Shown one piece after another: positions 39,978-49,699 of a stretch of 64,000 nucleotides of DNA. The DNA is from Planctomycetaceae bacterium (GTDB lineage: Bacteria; Planctomycetota; Planctomycetia; Planctomycetales; Planctomycetaceae), in NCBI GenBank assembly GCA_020426325.1, contig JAGQQG010000003.1:1-64000 (forward strand). Reading direction: 5' to 3'. The notes beneath the pieces were generated by a model. It had not been told where the DNA came from, searched no databases, and was given only the letters and a program-made list of their open reading frames with translations. Numbering within the stretch: position 1 is the stretch's first letter; the number at the start of each line of letters is the position of its first letter. Made by a program: the position numbers and the translations under genes.

Positions 39978-41024
39978 ATGCGTGTTCTGGTACTGGTCTG
40001 CATGCTTTCTGTGATCCATCCTGCGACAACAAGGGGCGAGGACGTAGTGGTCAAGGTGCTGGTCGGGAATCGCCTGCCTGAAGAAGGTGGCCCGGCGAAT
40101 CCTGATGCAAGCCCGTTGACCAATCCTTTCGGTGTCGACTTCGATTCGAGCGGCAATCTGATCATCGTCGAACTCGAAGGGGGACGAGTCCATCGTCTCG
40201 ACACGAATGGCCATTTGACGAAGTTTGCAGGCGACGGCAGTCGCACCTACACGGGCGATGGCGGACCAGCAGCCAACGCTACGTTCAATGCGATGCACAA
40301 CTTGGCGATCGCAAAGTCGGATGACATCTACATCGCAGACAGTTGGAACAACTGCATTCGGAAGATTGACGCCAAGACCGGCATCATCACCACATTTGCG
40401 GGCACCGGGGAGTCAGGGTTCAGCGGCGACGGCGGACCATCGGACGAGGCCACGTTTACCTATGTGATGTGTATCACGTTCAGTCCGGACGAACGTTACC
40501 TCGACATCGCAGACATAAACAATCATCGCGTGCGTCGGATCGACATGGCGACCAACATTGTGACCACGATTGCCGGTAACGGTGAGAAAGGCGTGCCGAC
40601 CGATGGTGCCATCGCCATGGAAAGTCCGCTGGTCGACCCGCGAGCCGTCACGTCGGACGAAGAGGGCAACGTCTATATTCTCGAACGGGGAGGCCATGCG
40701 TTGCGGGTCGTCTCTCCGGATGGTCGCATTCGCACGATTGCAGGGACTGGCAAGCAAGGCTTCCATGATGGACCAGCCATGCAGGCGATGTTCGGGGCAC
40801 CCAAACACCTCTGCCGTGGCCCCGAGGGGGTTCTGTTCATTGCAGATGACCAGAACCAAGCGATCCGAAAGTACGACCCGCACTCACAAACCGTGACCAC
40901 AATTCTCGGTCGAGGCCATGGCGACCCTGATATCCGACTCAAGAATCCGCACGGCGTCACCTTTGCCAACGATCGGCTCTACGTGGTCGACATGGGCCAC
41001 GACCGCATTCTGACGGTGGAGTGA
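39978..41024 (+). CDS. Secreted NHL-repeat beta-propeller protein
   Basis: 348 residues from ATG 39978 (GGGG upstream). A signal peptide (MRVLVLVCMLSVIHPATT) is followed by six NHL-type blades, for example NPFGVDFDSSGNLIIVE, AIAKSDDIYIADSWNNCIRKID, ITTFAGTGESGFSGDGG, YLDIADINNHRVRRID, IRTIAGTGKQG and GVLFIADDQNQAIRKYD. Such propellers bind proteins or ligands in the planctomycete periplasm; nothing indicates catalysis. It points away from the hydrolase gene. Confidence 0.9.
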   Translation: MRVLVLVCMLSVIHPATTRGEDVVVKVLVGNRLPEEGGPANPDASPLTNPFGVDFDSSGNLIIVELEGGRVHRLDTNGHLTKFAGDGSRTYTGDGGPAANATFNAMHNLAIAKSDDIYIADSWNNCIRKIDAKTGIITTFAGTGESGFSGDGGPSDEATFTYVMCITFSPDERYLDIADINNHRVRRIDMATNIVTTIAGNGEKGVPTDGAIAMESPLVDPRAVTSDEEGNVYILERGGHALRVVSPDGRIRTIAGTGKQGFHDGPAMQAMFGAPKHLCRGPEGVLFIADDQNQAIRKYDPHSQTVTTILGRGHGDPDIRLKNPHGVTFANDRLYVVDMGHDRILTVE

Positions 41025-41100
41025 CGATGTGACAGTGATTCACTCGATCGGCATTCAGTTGCCGGTCGGTCCGTCACCGTCAGCTTGATGCATACGATGG

Positions 41101-41298
41101 TCACTTCATCTCATCAGGACGTCGCGTCAGAGCAAAGTAGATGACGTAAAACCATGAGAGAATTCCCGCCAGGATGGCCCAGAGGATTGAACGGTTTCTC
41201 TGCCAGGAGCAAACGACCGCGATTGCAGAGCCGAGCCCGATTCCTGTTTGTGTGGCGGTGTGTGTCGCCTCACGACTGATTTCAGCCAAAATGACCAT
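41101..41298 (-). CDS. Small two-helix membrane protein
   Basis: 65 residues (MVILAEISREATHTATQTG...). Two hydrophobic stretches, IGLGSAIAVVC and ILWAILAGILSWFYVIYFAL, are followed by a basic end. A strong AGGAG lies about 6 bases before the ATG at 41298, which supports a real gene despite its size. Function unknown. Confidence 0.72.
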   Translation of the reverse strand: MVILAEISREATHTATQTGIGLGSAIAVVCSWQRNRSILWAILAGILSWFYVIYFALTRRPDEMK

Positions 41299-41363
41299 CG
41301 TCGCTCCTGAGAATCTTCCTGTTGAATTTCACTTGGTTTCCGCGACGTTGACTTGATGCTTTT

Positions 41364-41996
41364 TCAGGTCATCTCTTCCCGCTCTTCATCTGTGAAGGCA
41401 TTGTCAACCAATCCTCCGGAACTGCTTTGCTGACGCATCCGTGAAACCTTGCCTCCGGTGACAGCCATCGTTGCCCTCATTTTGTGAGGTGCAAAGTTGG
41501 CAGCCCCACCCCGATGGATTCCCAGCGAATCTGCTTCGGCGAAGGCATCCTGATTTGCTCCCAGGAAGGTGAAATGCCAATTGTAAACACCCTGCTGCCG
41601 TTCGATCATCTCCTTGATCCGTACACTCGTGAACTCTCTGCTCGAGTTCTCAAGACCGTCTGTCATGACGACGAAAATGACAAGCCCGGGTCGATCCTGC
41701 TCCTTCATGGCTGCCAGTCGTTCACCCGTCTCATTGATGGCCCGACCAACGGCATCGAGCAGGGCAGTCGCTCCACGCGGGTGCAACTCGTAACGGGGAA
41801 CCTTCTTGATGGGAGTCCCCTTGTGCACAAACTCGTATTCCGTGTCGAATTGTACCAATGTGAGCAGCGCTTCTCCGGGTTCCTCTGCCTGCTTGTGGAT
41901 GAATGCATTGACACCACCTTCAGCATCCCCCCGGATCGCATCCATGGAACCACTGCGATCAACAACAAGTGTGATATCCGTCAGGTCAGATCTCAT
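41364..41996 (-). CDS. Von Willebrand factor A domain protein
   Basis: 210 residues from ATG 41996, with AGGAGG just upstream; the frame opens earlier at 42053. A complete MIDAS metal site is present: DRSGSM near the N-terminus, Thr in RGATALLDA and Asp in VMTDGLEN. No signal peptide, so it is cytoplasmic. Similar stand-alone VWA proteins act with MoxR-type ATPases or in tellurite/stress operons; neither is nearby. The C-terminal GGKVSRMRQQSSSGGL is unstructured. Confidence 0.9.
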   Translation of the reverse strand: MRSDLTDITLVVDRSGSMDAIRGDAEGGVNAFIHKQAEEPGEALLTLVQFDTEYEFVHKGTPIKKVPRYELHPRGATALLDAVGRAINETGERLAAMKEQDRPGLVIFVVMTDGLENSSREFTSVRIKEMIERQQGVYNWHFTFLGANQDAFAEADSLGIHRGGAANFAPHKMRATMAVTGGKVSRMRQQSSSGGLVDNAFTDEEREEMT

Positions 41997-42191
41997 GAAT
42001 GCCTCCTGTGGAAGAGAGTCGACGAAAGAGCAGCATCGCTCCGAATTGAACAAGGTGTGACCGCTATTTTACTCAACCGCATTCGATTTGAGTGAAGAGA
42101 ATCGTGGAATTCGTGACACGTGCGTGCCACCGCAGAATCGGATGATTTGCCGATTGCCGAATAAAATCTTCAGGATTCAGGAGGTTTTCCT

Positions 42192-43004
42192 TCAAGGCTG
42201 GTCTGATTCTGGTAGGAGGCCGAACGCTCGGCAGCCTTCCAGAACGCCACTTGTGGCGACGGCCTCAGCGAGGTGCATGCGGTTGGACCACTGCTTTGCT
42301 TCGTGCTCGTCTCGGACCTGTTTAGCCAGTCGGCGATCCGCATTGCCGACGACGATTGCACGATATCCGGCTGTGAGAGCAGCCAGATCATTTCCCGAGT
42401 CTCCTGCGTATACGACCTCTCGCTGATCCCAGTCATGATGGTCGCACCACCACTGAATCGCGAGAGCTTTGGAGACACCGTGAGGTAGCAGGTCGATGAG
42501 ACCGTCTCCGGTAAAGGGATCGATGCTGCTGATGAGTGTCCACGCAGAGTTCACTTCAGCCAGTCTGTCAGTGATGCGGGTGACCAGTTCGTCCAGCTCT
42601 TTGGGATCGGTGTAGAAACTGACCTTATATTCGCTCAGCTTTTCCTGCTCCTGCAGGATCAACCCCTCGATTGAACGCGTGATTGATTGCAGGCGGAGAG
42701 CTGACATCTCGCCGCAGAGACTGGCAAGATGTTGATGGTAGGCGGGTTCTTCGGTCCATCCCTCTGGGTTTTTCCCATAGATGGCGGTGCCCACGTTGCC
42801 GATGATCCAATCGGGCTGCGGCAGATCATGCTCGCGGATCGCATCTTCGATGATCGCGAGGTGCCGGCCGCTGACATACACCAGCGTCGTGTCCTGCTGC
42901 TCAAGCTGATCTCGGAGGATTTCGAGATCGAGAAGATTCTGTTTGTCGCCCTCCAATGGAATGAAGGTTCCGTCAAGATCTGTCGCTAAAACGCGGGGAT
43001 TCAT
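42192..43004 (-). CDS. spp: Sucrose-phosphate phosphatase (HAD-IIB)
   Basis: 270 residues from ATG 43004. Dephosphorylates sucrose-6-phosphate, the last step of sucrose synthesis. HAD motif I DLDGTFIPLEG, motif II SGR (YVSGRHL), Lys near SEYKVSF, and motif [13 protein letters not shown] are all in place, with a cap between. It is divergent from sucrose-phosphate synthase (start 113 bases away), so a shared control region is likely. The frame's extra N-terminal 38 codons overlap that control region and are probably not translated. Confidence 0.9.
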   Translation of the reverse strand: MNPRVLATDLDGTFIPLEGDKQNLLDLEILRDQLEQQDTTLVYVSGRHLAIIEDAIREHDLPQPDWIIGNVGTAIYGKNPEGWTEEPAYHQHLASLCGEMSALRLQSITRSIEGLILQEQEKLSEYKVSFYTDPKELDELVTRITDRLAEVNSAWTLISSIDPFTGDGLIDLLPHGVSKALAIQWWCDHHDWDQREVVYAGDSGNDLAALTAGYRAIVVGNADRRLAKQVRDEHEAKQWSNRMHLAEAVATSGVLEGCRAFGLLPESDQP

Positions 43005-43116
43005 CCAGGACACTCGATGATCAGAGCACAGCCTGCTAGGGTGAACGCGGTTGAGCTGCGTGAAACGAAATCTCAACCGTCCCATCCAACTCGAAAGGTC
43101 CCAAGCATAACACATC

Positions 43117-45276
43117 ATGCCCGTTCAGAAATCGGAGAAACCTCTTAAGATTGCACTCCTCAGTCTTCACGGTCTCATTCGAGCACAAGATCCGGAGCTT
43201 GGCCGAGACGCCGACACAGGTGGTCAAGTGAAGTATCTGCTGGAAACCGCGGCCGAGCTGTCGCGACAACCAGGGGTCAGCAGTGTGGAGTTGATCACTC
43301 GTCAGATTGTCGATGACTCTGTGAGTTCTGATTATGCTCAGCTGGAGGAGCCGATCACCTCGAATGCGAAGATCGTTCGCCTGCCTTTTGGTCCCAAGCG
43401 GTACTTGCGGAAGGAACTGTTGTGGCCCTATCTCGAGATCTTCATTGATCAGGCGCTCAGCCATTTTCGCAGATCCGGATTGCCGGACGTCATTCATGGC
43501 CACTATGCCGATGCAGGATACGCGGGAGCACAGTTGGCAAGTCTGCTGCATATCCCCTATGTGTTCACTGGTCATTCGCTGGGTCGCGTCAAGCGTGAGC
43601 GATTACTGCACGGCGGGGCGAGTCCTGAGTCGTTAGAAAAGCGATACTCACTCACCACTCGTATCGAAGCCGAAGAAGTCGCACTGGAGACAGCCGCGAT
43701 GGTTGTCGCCAGCACCAGTCAGGAGGTTCAGGACCAGTATGCGCGGTATGAACATTACGTTCCCGAGCGCATGGAGGTGATTCCTCCGGGTGTTGATCTC
43801 GGATCGTTCCGCCCTCCCAGGAAATCGGAGAAGCGTCCGCCGTATGCTGATGTCCTGGCCCGGTTCCTCAGCGATCCGAAGAAACCGTTCATCCTGACGA
43901 TGGCGAGACCGGATGAACGAAAGAATCTGCAGACCCTCGTGCGAGTCTACGGCGAAAGCCCACAACTTCAGGAACAGGCAAACCTCGTGATGCTCATGGG
44001 CTCGCGGGACGATCTTCGCACGATGGAGCCTGCTCAACAGAAGATCGTTCAGGAGATTCTCACACTCGTGGACGTCTATGACCTCTACGGCAAAATGGCC
44101 TACCCCAAGGCACATGAGTCAGCAGACGTCCATGATCTGTACCGGCTTGCCGCCAAGCAGCGCGGCGTCTTTATCAACCCAGCTTTGACCGAGCCGTTCG
44201 GCCTGACTCTGCTGGAAGCCGCAGCTTCCGGATTGCCGATTGTGGCCACCAATGACGGCGGGCCCCGAGATATCATCGCGAACTGTCAGAACGGCCAGCT
44301 CATTGATCCGTTGGACACTCATGAGATTGAGCACGCCCTGTTGCGAGCGCTGAATGAAGCGGAGCTGTGGGAGAAATGGTCAGCCAACGGCATCACCGGG
44401 ACACGCGAACATTATTCGTGGAGCAACCATGCTCGGCGATATCTCCGGGATGTCAGAGACATCATCTCGCACTCAGCCACTCCCGCTCTCGCACAGCCTC
44501 CACACCGCCGTCGTCTTCCTGAGTTCGACAGGCTGATCATCACTGACCTCGACAACACACTGACCGGCGATGAGGAGGCCCTGAGAGAATTTCTGGATCG
44601 AATCAGCGAGCACGAATACGTCGGCTTCGGGATCGCGACGGGACGTCGGATTGATGACGCATTGCGACTCGTCAAGGAATTGAATCTGCCCATGCCGGAT
44701 GTGTTTGACACCTCCTGCGGAACGGAACTGCATTACGGTGCCAATCTGACTGCCGATAAAAGTTGGCGGAACCAGATCGGTTATCAATGGAAGCCAGACG
44801 CAGTTCGATCGCTTCTTGATGAGATTCAGGGACTGTTCCCTCAACCCGAGAACGAACAGTCCCGTTTCAAGGTCAGCTATGAAGTGGACAAGGAAATCGC
44901 CCCGGAACTGTCGGAAATCAAGAAATCTCTGCGCGAAGCGGGTTTGCGGGCCAAGTTGGTCTTTTCGCTCGGCATGTATCTCGACATCATCCCCGTCCGG
45001 GGAGGGAGCGACCTCTCGATGCGACATCTACTGTACAAATGGGGGTTCGCGCCAGAGAAGGTGTTGGTCGCCGGCGACTCGGGGAATGATGAAGGCATGC
45101 TCAAGGGGCGTACGCTGGGAGTGGTTGTAGGGAATCACAGTCTGGAGCTGGACAAACTTCGCAAGTGGCCGCGGATTTATTTCGCCGAAGCTTCCCATGC
45201 ACGGGGCATCCTTGAGGGAATCGACTACTACAACTTCTGGGACCACATCACGATTCCCAATGACCGGATCGACTGA
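43117..45276 (+). CDS. sps: Sucrose-phosphate synthase with C-terminal HAD domain
   Basis: 719 residues. The GT4 glycosyltransferase part (1-~455) makes sucrose-6-phosphate from a UDP- or ADP-glucose donor and fructose-6-phosphate. Motifs include [52 protein letters not shown] and the [16 protein letters not shown] donor site. Residues ~468-705 are a sucrose-phosphate-phosphatase-like HAD domain ([37 protein letters not shown]), probably with its motif residues intact. A dedicated phosphatase gene lies next to it. Overlaps the amylosucrase gene by 17 bases. Confidence 0.92.
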   Translation: MPVQKSEKPLKIALLSLHGLIRAQDPELGRDADTGGQVKYLLETAAELSRQPGVSSVELITRQIVDDSVSSDYAQLEEPITSNAKIVRLPFGPKRYLRKELLWPYLEIFIDQALSHFRRSGLPDVIHGHYADAGYAGAQLASLLHIPYVFTGHSLGRVKRERLLHGGASPESLEKRYSLTTRIEAEEVALETAAMVVASTSQEVQDQYARYEHYVPERMEVIPPGVDLGSFRPPRKSEKRPPYADVLARFLSDPKKPFILTMARPDERKNLQTLVRVYGESPQLQEQANLVMLMGSRDDLRTMEPAQQKIVQEILTLVDVYDLYGKMAYPKAHESADVHDLYRLAAKQRGVFINPALTEPFGLTLLEAAASGLPIVATNDGGPRDIIANCQNGQLIDPLDTHEIEHALLRALNEAELWEKWSANGITGTREHYSWSNHARRYLRDVRDIISHSATPALAQPPHRRRLPEFDRLIITDLDNTLTGDEEALREFLDRISEHEYVGFGIATGRRIDDALRLVKELNLPMPDVFDTSCGTELHYGANLTADKSWRNQIGYQWKPDAVRSLLDEIQGLFPQPENEQSRFKVSYEVDKEIAPELSEIKKSLREAGLRAKLVFSLGMYLDIIPVRGGSDLSMRHLLYKWGFAPEKVLVAGDSGNDEGMLKGRTLGVVVGNHSLELDKLRKWPRIYFAEASHARGILEGIDYYNFWDHITIPNDRID

Positions 45277-47245
45277 CAATGGCCGCCCGTTCGATGCCAC
45301 TCACGAAGCCGACCTGACGCTCAAGCGCCTGCGGCCTCGCTTGGACTCGATCTGGACGCAGGAACAGGCCTCGACTGAGACGATCAGCAGCTTTGAACAA
45401 CGCCTGGCTGAGCAATGGCCACGGTTGTTCGAGTTGCTCTTTCGCCTCTATGGTGATCGCTATGACTTCTTCTATCACCTCGAACAGATTCTGTTGACCG
45501 CCGCTCACGGGTGGGCTAGCCGTCCTGGCCCGCTCAAACTGTTGGACGATCGTCGCGTCAACGAACCGCATTGGTTCGAGTCCGAGAGGATGGTCGGCGG
45601 AGCGTTGTACGTCGACCTGTTCAGCGAGAACCTGGGTCGCCTGCGGGAACAGATCCCCTACTTTCAGAAACTGGGACTGACCTACCTGCACCTGATGCCA
45701 TTGTTCGCAGTTCGACCGGGCGATAACGACGGCGGATATGCGATCAGCAACTATCGCTCGATCGACCCGGAACTCGGGACGATCGATGATCTCGTCCAAC
45801 TTGCGACCGAACTGCGAGAAGCCGGCATTTGTCTTGTTCTCGATTTCGTCTTCAATCACACATCGGATGATCACGATTGGGCTCAACGAGCCAAATCGGG
45901 AGATCGCGAGTACCAGGACTTCTACTACATCTTCCCGGACCGCACGCTCCCCGATCAGTATGAGCGGACTCTACGTGAGATCTTTCCCACCGTCCGTCGC
46001 GGTAACTTCACCTGGGACGACGGCATGCGGTCCTGGGTCTGGACGACCTTTAACAGCTTTCAATGGGATCTCAACTACCGCAACCCGGCTGTCTTCCGTG
46101 CTATGCTGGACGAGCTGCTGTTCCTCGCCAACACGGGTGTCGACATCCTGCGACTGGATGCCGTCGCCTTCATCTGGAAGCAGATGGGCACGTCCTGTGA
46201 AAATCTTCCTCAGGCCCACTTGATCATTCAGGCCTTCAACGCGGTCGTGCGAATCGTCGCTCCCGGTGTGCTTTTCAAGTCCGAAGCGATTGTGCATCCC
46301 GATGATGTCGCCAAATATATCAGTCCCCATGAGTGCCAACTCTCATACAATCCGACATTGATGGCCCTGTTGTGGGAGTCGCTCGCCACGCGGAGCGTCC
46401 GACTGCTGACACGATCGTTAAGCCATCGACATCGCCTGCCCGAGTTCACCACATGGGTGAACTACCTCCGTTGTCACGATGATATCGGCTGGACCTTTGA
46501 CGATGCGGACGCCGCTGCGATTGGCATTAACGCTTTCAATCATCGCCAGTTTCTCAACGAATTTTACACCGGTCAGTTTGAAGGCTCATTCGCACGGGGG
46601 GTTCCCTTCCAACACAATCCCGCGACGGGCGACATGCGGATCTCCGGCACTCTGGCCTCGCTCGCAGGGTTGGAGCAGGCGATTGAGCTGGATGATGATC
46701 GCCTCAAGGAGATGGCCTTGCAGCGGATGGCTATTCTGCACGGGATCACGATCAGCATCGGCGGTATCCCGCTTCTCTATCTCGGAGAAGAGTGGGGCCT
46801 GCTCAATGATTACGACTACGTCAAGGACCCTGCCAAATCGGGCGATACCCGCTGGATTCATCGCCCGAAAATGAAATGGGAATACCTCGAAACCCTCGAC
46901 GATACTATCAAGACGGACGGAGACGGCTCCATCCGCAAACGGATCTTCAACTCATTGAAGACCCTGATCAGCCTGCGCAAGTCACACCCTGCATTTGCCG
47001 GAGTGGACATGCAGCTGATTCCGGTGGACAACCCGCACGTGCTGGGGTTCTCCCGAAAGCACGAGGGGAACACGATCGTTGTCCTGGCGAATTTCTCTGA
47101 AAGCCCCCAGACCATCAAGGGGAACACCTTGCGCACAGCCGGCATGGGCCGCTTCTTCGAGGACCTCATCACCTCCGCCGCAATCGCCACCTCCGAAGAC
47201 CTCACGCTCAAACCCTACCAACTCATGTGGCTCCATCGCGTGTGA
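45260..47245 (+). CDS. ams: Amylosucrase-like GH13 enzyme
   Basis: 661 residues from ATG 45260; an earlier in-frame ATG at 45197 lies inside the sps gene. GH13_4 amylosucrases break sucrose and pass glucose to a growing alpha-1,4-glucan. The nucleophile Asp is in [10 protein letters not shown] (~300), the acid/base Glu in [10 protein letters not shown] (~341), and the stabiliser Asp in [11 protein letters not shown] (~406). The N-terminal helical domain [24 protein letters not shown] is the amylosucrase hallmark that separates it from other GH13 enzymes. With sps and spp it would link sucrose to glycogen-like storage. No signal peptide. Confidence 0.9.
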   Translation: MTGSTDNGRPFDATHEADLTLKRLRPRLDSIWTQEQASTETISSFEQRLAEQWPRLFELLFRLYGDRYDFFYHLEQILLTAAHGWASRPGPLKLLDDRRVNEPHWFESERMVGGALYVDLFSENLGRLREQIPYFQKLGLTYLHLMPLFAVRPGDNDGGYAISNYRSIDPELGTIDDLVQLATELREAGICLVLDFVFNHTSDDHDWAQRAKSGDREYQDFYYIFPDRTLPDQYERTLREIFPTVRRGNFTWDDGMRSWVWTTFNSFQWDLNYRNPAVFRAMLDELLFLANTGVDILRLDAVAFIWKQMGTSCENLPQAHLIIQAFNAVVRIVAPGVLFKSEAIVHPDDVAKYISPHECQLSYNPTLMALLWESLATRSVRLLTRSLSHRHRLPEFTTWVNYLRCHDDIGWTFDDADAAAIGINAFNHRQFLNEFYTGQFEGSFARGVPFQHNPATGDMRISGTLASLAGLEQAIELDDDRLKEMALQRMAILHGITISIGGIPLLYLGEEWGLLNDYDYVKDPAKSGDTRWIHRPKMKWEYLETLDDTIKTDGDGSIRKRIFNSLKTLISLRKSHPAFAGVDMQLIPVDNPHVLGFSRKHEGNTIVVLANFSESPQTIKGNTLRTAGMGRFFEDLITSAAIATSEDLTLKPYQLMWLHRV

Positions 47246-47448
47246 GGTTGACCTGACAGTTAACGATCGTTCGTTCCTGACGCCGAAGATGCCCAGCAGG
47301 GATCTCCTCGTTACCTGCCTCGTCTGTGTGAGAACGTCTTTGGGGAGACGGTCTGTGAAAGTGCATCCTCGTTGAATTATCTTGTAGCTTTGCTGGCTGA
47401 AGCTCGGATAAGATGAGCGCGTTGACTCATTCACCGAGGAGGTTTGTC

Positions 47449-49008
47449 ATGGTCGCTCGCAATCGTCGTCAGTTTTTGGAGGAAGTGGGACGCGGGATGC
47501 TGGTCGCCAGCGTCGGGACGGCGACAGCAGTGGACCTGGGGTTGATGCGGTCACTTCAGGCAGCAGAAGCTGATGAGGCTCGGCTGACGTTTGGCGCCCT
47601 CGAGCCGCTCGTCTCACTCATGCAGGAGACGTCTCCGGAGTCGTTGTTGCCGCTGCTTGTTGATCGTCTGCGACAGGGCACGAGTCTGCAAACGGTGGTG
47701 TCTGCTGCGGCCCTCGCCAATGCTCGGGCCTTCGGCGGACAGGACTACACCGGTTATCACACGTTGATGGCTCTGGTGCCTGCTTATCAGATGTCCAAAT
47801 TGCTCCCAGCTGAGCGTCAGGCGCTCCCTGTGCTCAAGGTGGTGCATCGCAATGCGAGTCGCATCCAGGAGCAGGATGCCCACCACCACGACACGCTACA
47901 TGTTGTCCCACACCGTTCACCGGTGGATGCCGTCGACGCGGGCAGGCAGTTGAGAGACTCGGTCCACGCGGTCGACTGGGACAGGGCCGAATCACAGTTT
48001 GCACAGATCGCATCGGGCCCGGTGGGAGAGGCCTTTAATCATCTGCAGTTTGCCGTCCAGGATGAGGTTGACGTTCATCGCGTGGTGCTGGCGTGGCGAT
48101 CGTGGTCTTTGCTCGATCTTACCGGCCAGGAGCATGCTCATTCGTTACTGCGCCAGTCGGTCCGCTACTGTCTGCAGGTCGAGAGCAGTATCAATGAGCG
48201 GAATTACCCCCGCTGCTCCATCCGCGAGCTATTACCCACGCTTCTTGATCAACACGACCTGATGGACCGATTGACCGGCACGCGACCGGCCGACGATTCG
48301 TGGATCGAAGAGTTGGCCCATGTGATCTTCACCGGAACACGCGAGCAGGGAGCCACGGCCGTCGCAGCCGCGCTCTCCGAAGGCTTCGATCAGGAAGACG
48401 TGGGGGCCGCCATTTCCCTCGCAGCCAATCTGCTCGTGCTTCACGATCCTGGCCGTATCGAGAGATACAGCACTCCGGTGAAACCGCCGGGATGCGTGCA
48501 TGGAGACTCGGTTGGTGTGCACGCATCCGATGCTGCCAATGCCTGGCGACAGATCGCACGGGTGAGCAATCAACGGAATCAACTCGCCAGCCTGATTGTC
48601 GCCGGCTACCACACCGCCGGGCAACAGGAGCTTGTGACCAGCAGTCCCTACCCGTACTTCAGCCAGTTGGAGGAAGTGACCTCAATCGGAGGTCCAGCAT
48701 TACTCGACGACCTCGACGAAGCCATTCGTTCCAACGATCAAGCGAGGGCCTGTGCAGTCGCACATCGTTATGGTGAACAAAACCTCGCCCCCCGTCCGCT
48801 GTTCGACCTGCTTCTGAAGTACGCCGTCAGCGAAGAAGGAGCCCTGCATGCCGAGAAATACTTCCAGACGGTCTCGGAGGAATTCGCAACGGCTCGCCCC
48901 GCATTCCGCTGGCGACAGGCCGTCGCCCTGGCGCGTGTCACCGCCAGCGAATACGGCTTCCCCAGCCCCGGCTATCATCAGGCCTGCGAACTGCTGGGCG
49001 TCACCTGA
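47449..49008 (+). CDS. Tat-signal protein of unknown function
   Basis: 519 residues from ATG 47449 with GAGGAGG about 8 bases upstream. The N-terminus RNRRQFLEEVGRGMLVASVG is a twin-arginine signal, so it is exported folded, often with a cofactor. The body is mostly helical with many His (DAHHHDTLHVVPHRSP and VQDEVDVHRVV), plausible metal ligands. I do not recognise the family. Confidence 0.75.
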   Translation: MVARNRRQFLEEVGRGMLVASVGTATAVDLGLMRSLQAAEADEARLTFGALEPLVSLMQETSPESLLPLLVDRLRQGTSLQTVVSAAALANARAFGGQDYTGYHTLMALVPAYQMSKLLPAERQALPVLKVVHRNASRIQEQDAHHHDTLHVVPHRSPVDAVDAGRQLRDSVHAVDWDRAESQFAQIASGPVGEAFNHLQFAVQDEVDVHRVVLAWRSWSLLDLTGQEHAHSLLRQSVRYCLQVESSINERNYPRCSIRELLPTLLDQHDLMDRLTGTRPADDSWIEELAHVIFTGTREQGATAVAAALSEGFDQEDVGAAISLAANLLVLHDPGRIERYSTPVKPPGCVHGDSVGVHASDAANAWRQIARVSNQRNQLASLIVAGYHTAGQQELVTSSPYPYFSQLEEVTSIGGPALLDDLDEAIRSNDQARACAVAHRYGEQNLAPRPLFDLLLKYAVSEEGALHAEKYFQTVSEEFATARPAFRWRQAVALARVTASEYGFPSPGYHQACELLGVT

Positions 49009-49699
49009 GCGAGCAGGTGCGACTTGAGCGGATTACGGACGAGTTCTCCTCTTCGCCCTGAGATCAACTCACGCGCTGACTGCGAGTGCAGGTAGGACAC
49101 TTCAGCCCCCTAATCATCAACGGGTCCAAAGCAAGTCCAGGCTGTCACCTCATTCCGCTGTGGGATAACTCTGGTTCGCAAGACTGCAGAAGAAGAAAGG
49201 CGAGAGGACAGATATCGTCGGACTACTCGGCCAGTTCCACGAGCTTGCCTGTGTCTGCAACCATTCCGCTACCCGTGCCGATTCACAAACGGAGAGGCCA
49301 GCAAGCCAGGACGTGACGCATCAGCATGTCCACGCATCGAGGCGAAGAGAACGCTTCCCCAGACCAATTACCGTGAGGTTGCGCGAAGTCCCGTCAGGTC
49401 GAGAGGTCGAATTCTGGGATGTCAGCAGACTCTTTTTGCTCACCCGAGCTTGGCCCTCGACGGAATTCGCGAGAGCAAGGCCGGACGAGCGATCGAAGAG
49501 CGTACATTCGGGGTGACGACCTAAACTGTGATTTGAGCTTCTGAAGAGTCCTTTTTTAGTAACCGCATAATTGATGTCGGGCAAACTTTGCACTTCGTCA
49601 GATCCGAAGACACAGACACGTTGGCCGATGTCTGCTGGCATCGACAGAGAACGAGATCGATCAGCGATGATCTTACAAACATCATACAGGAACGATCAG
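49009..49699. other. Long gap before the caspase-like gene
   Basis: About 690 bases. Open frames up to 106 codons exist on both strands, but they show no domain pattern and overlap one another. I see no strong hairpin or palindromic element. It may be a decayed region or the long leader of the next gene. Confidence 0.4.

Noticed and set aside
49321-49641. 106-codon - strand frame in the long gap
   Set aside because: No start signal or domain pattern, and overlapped by other frames. I could not link it to a known family or RNA.
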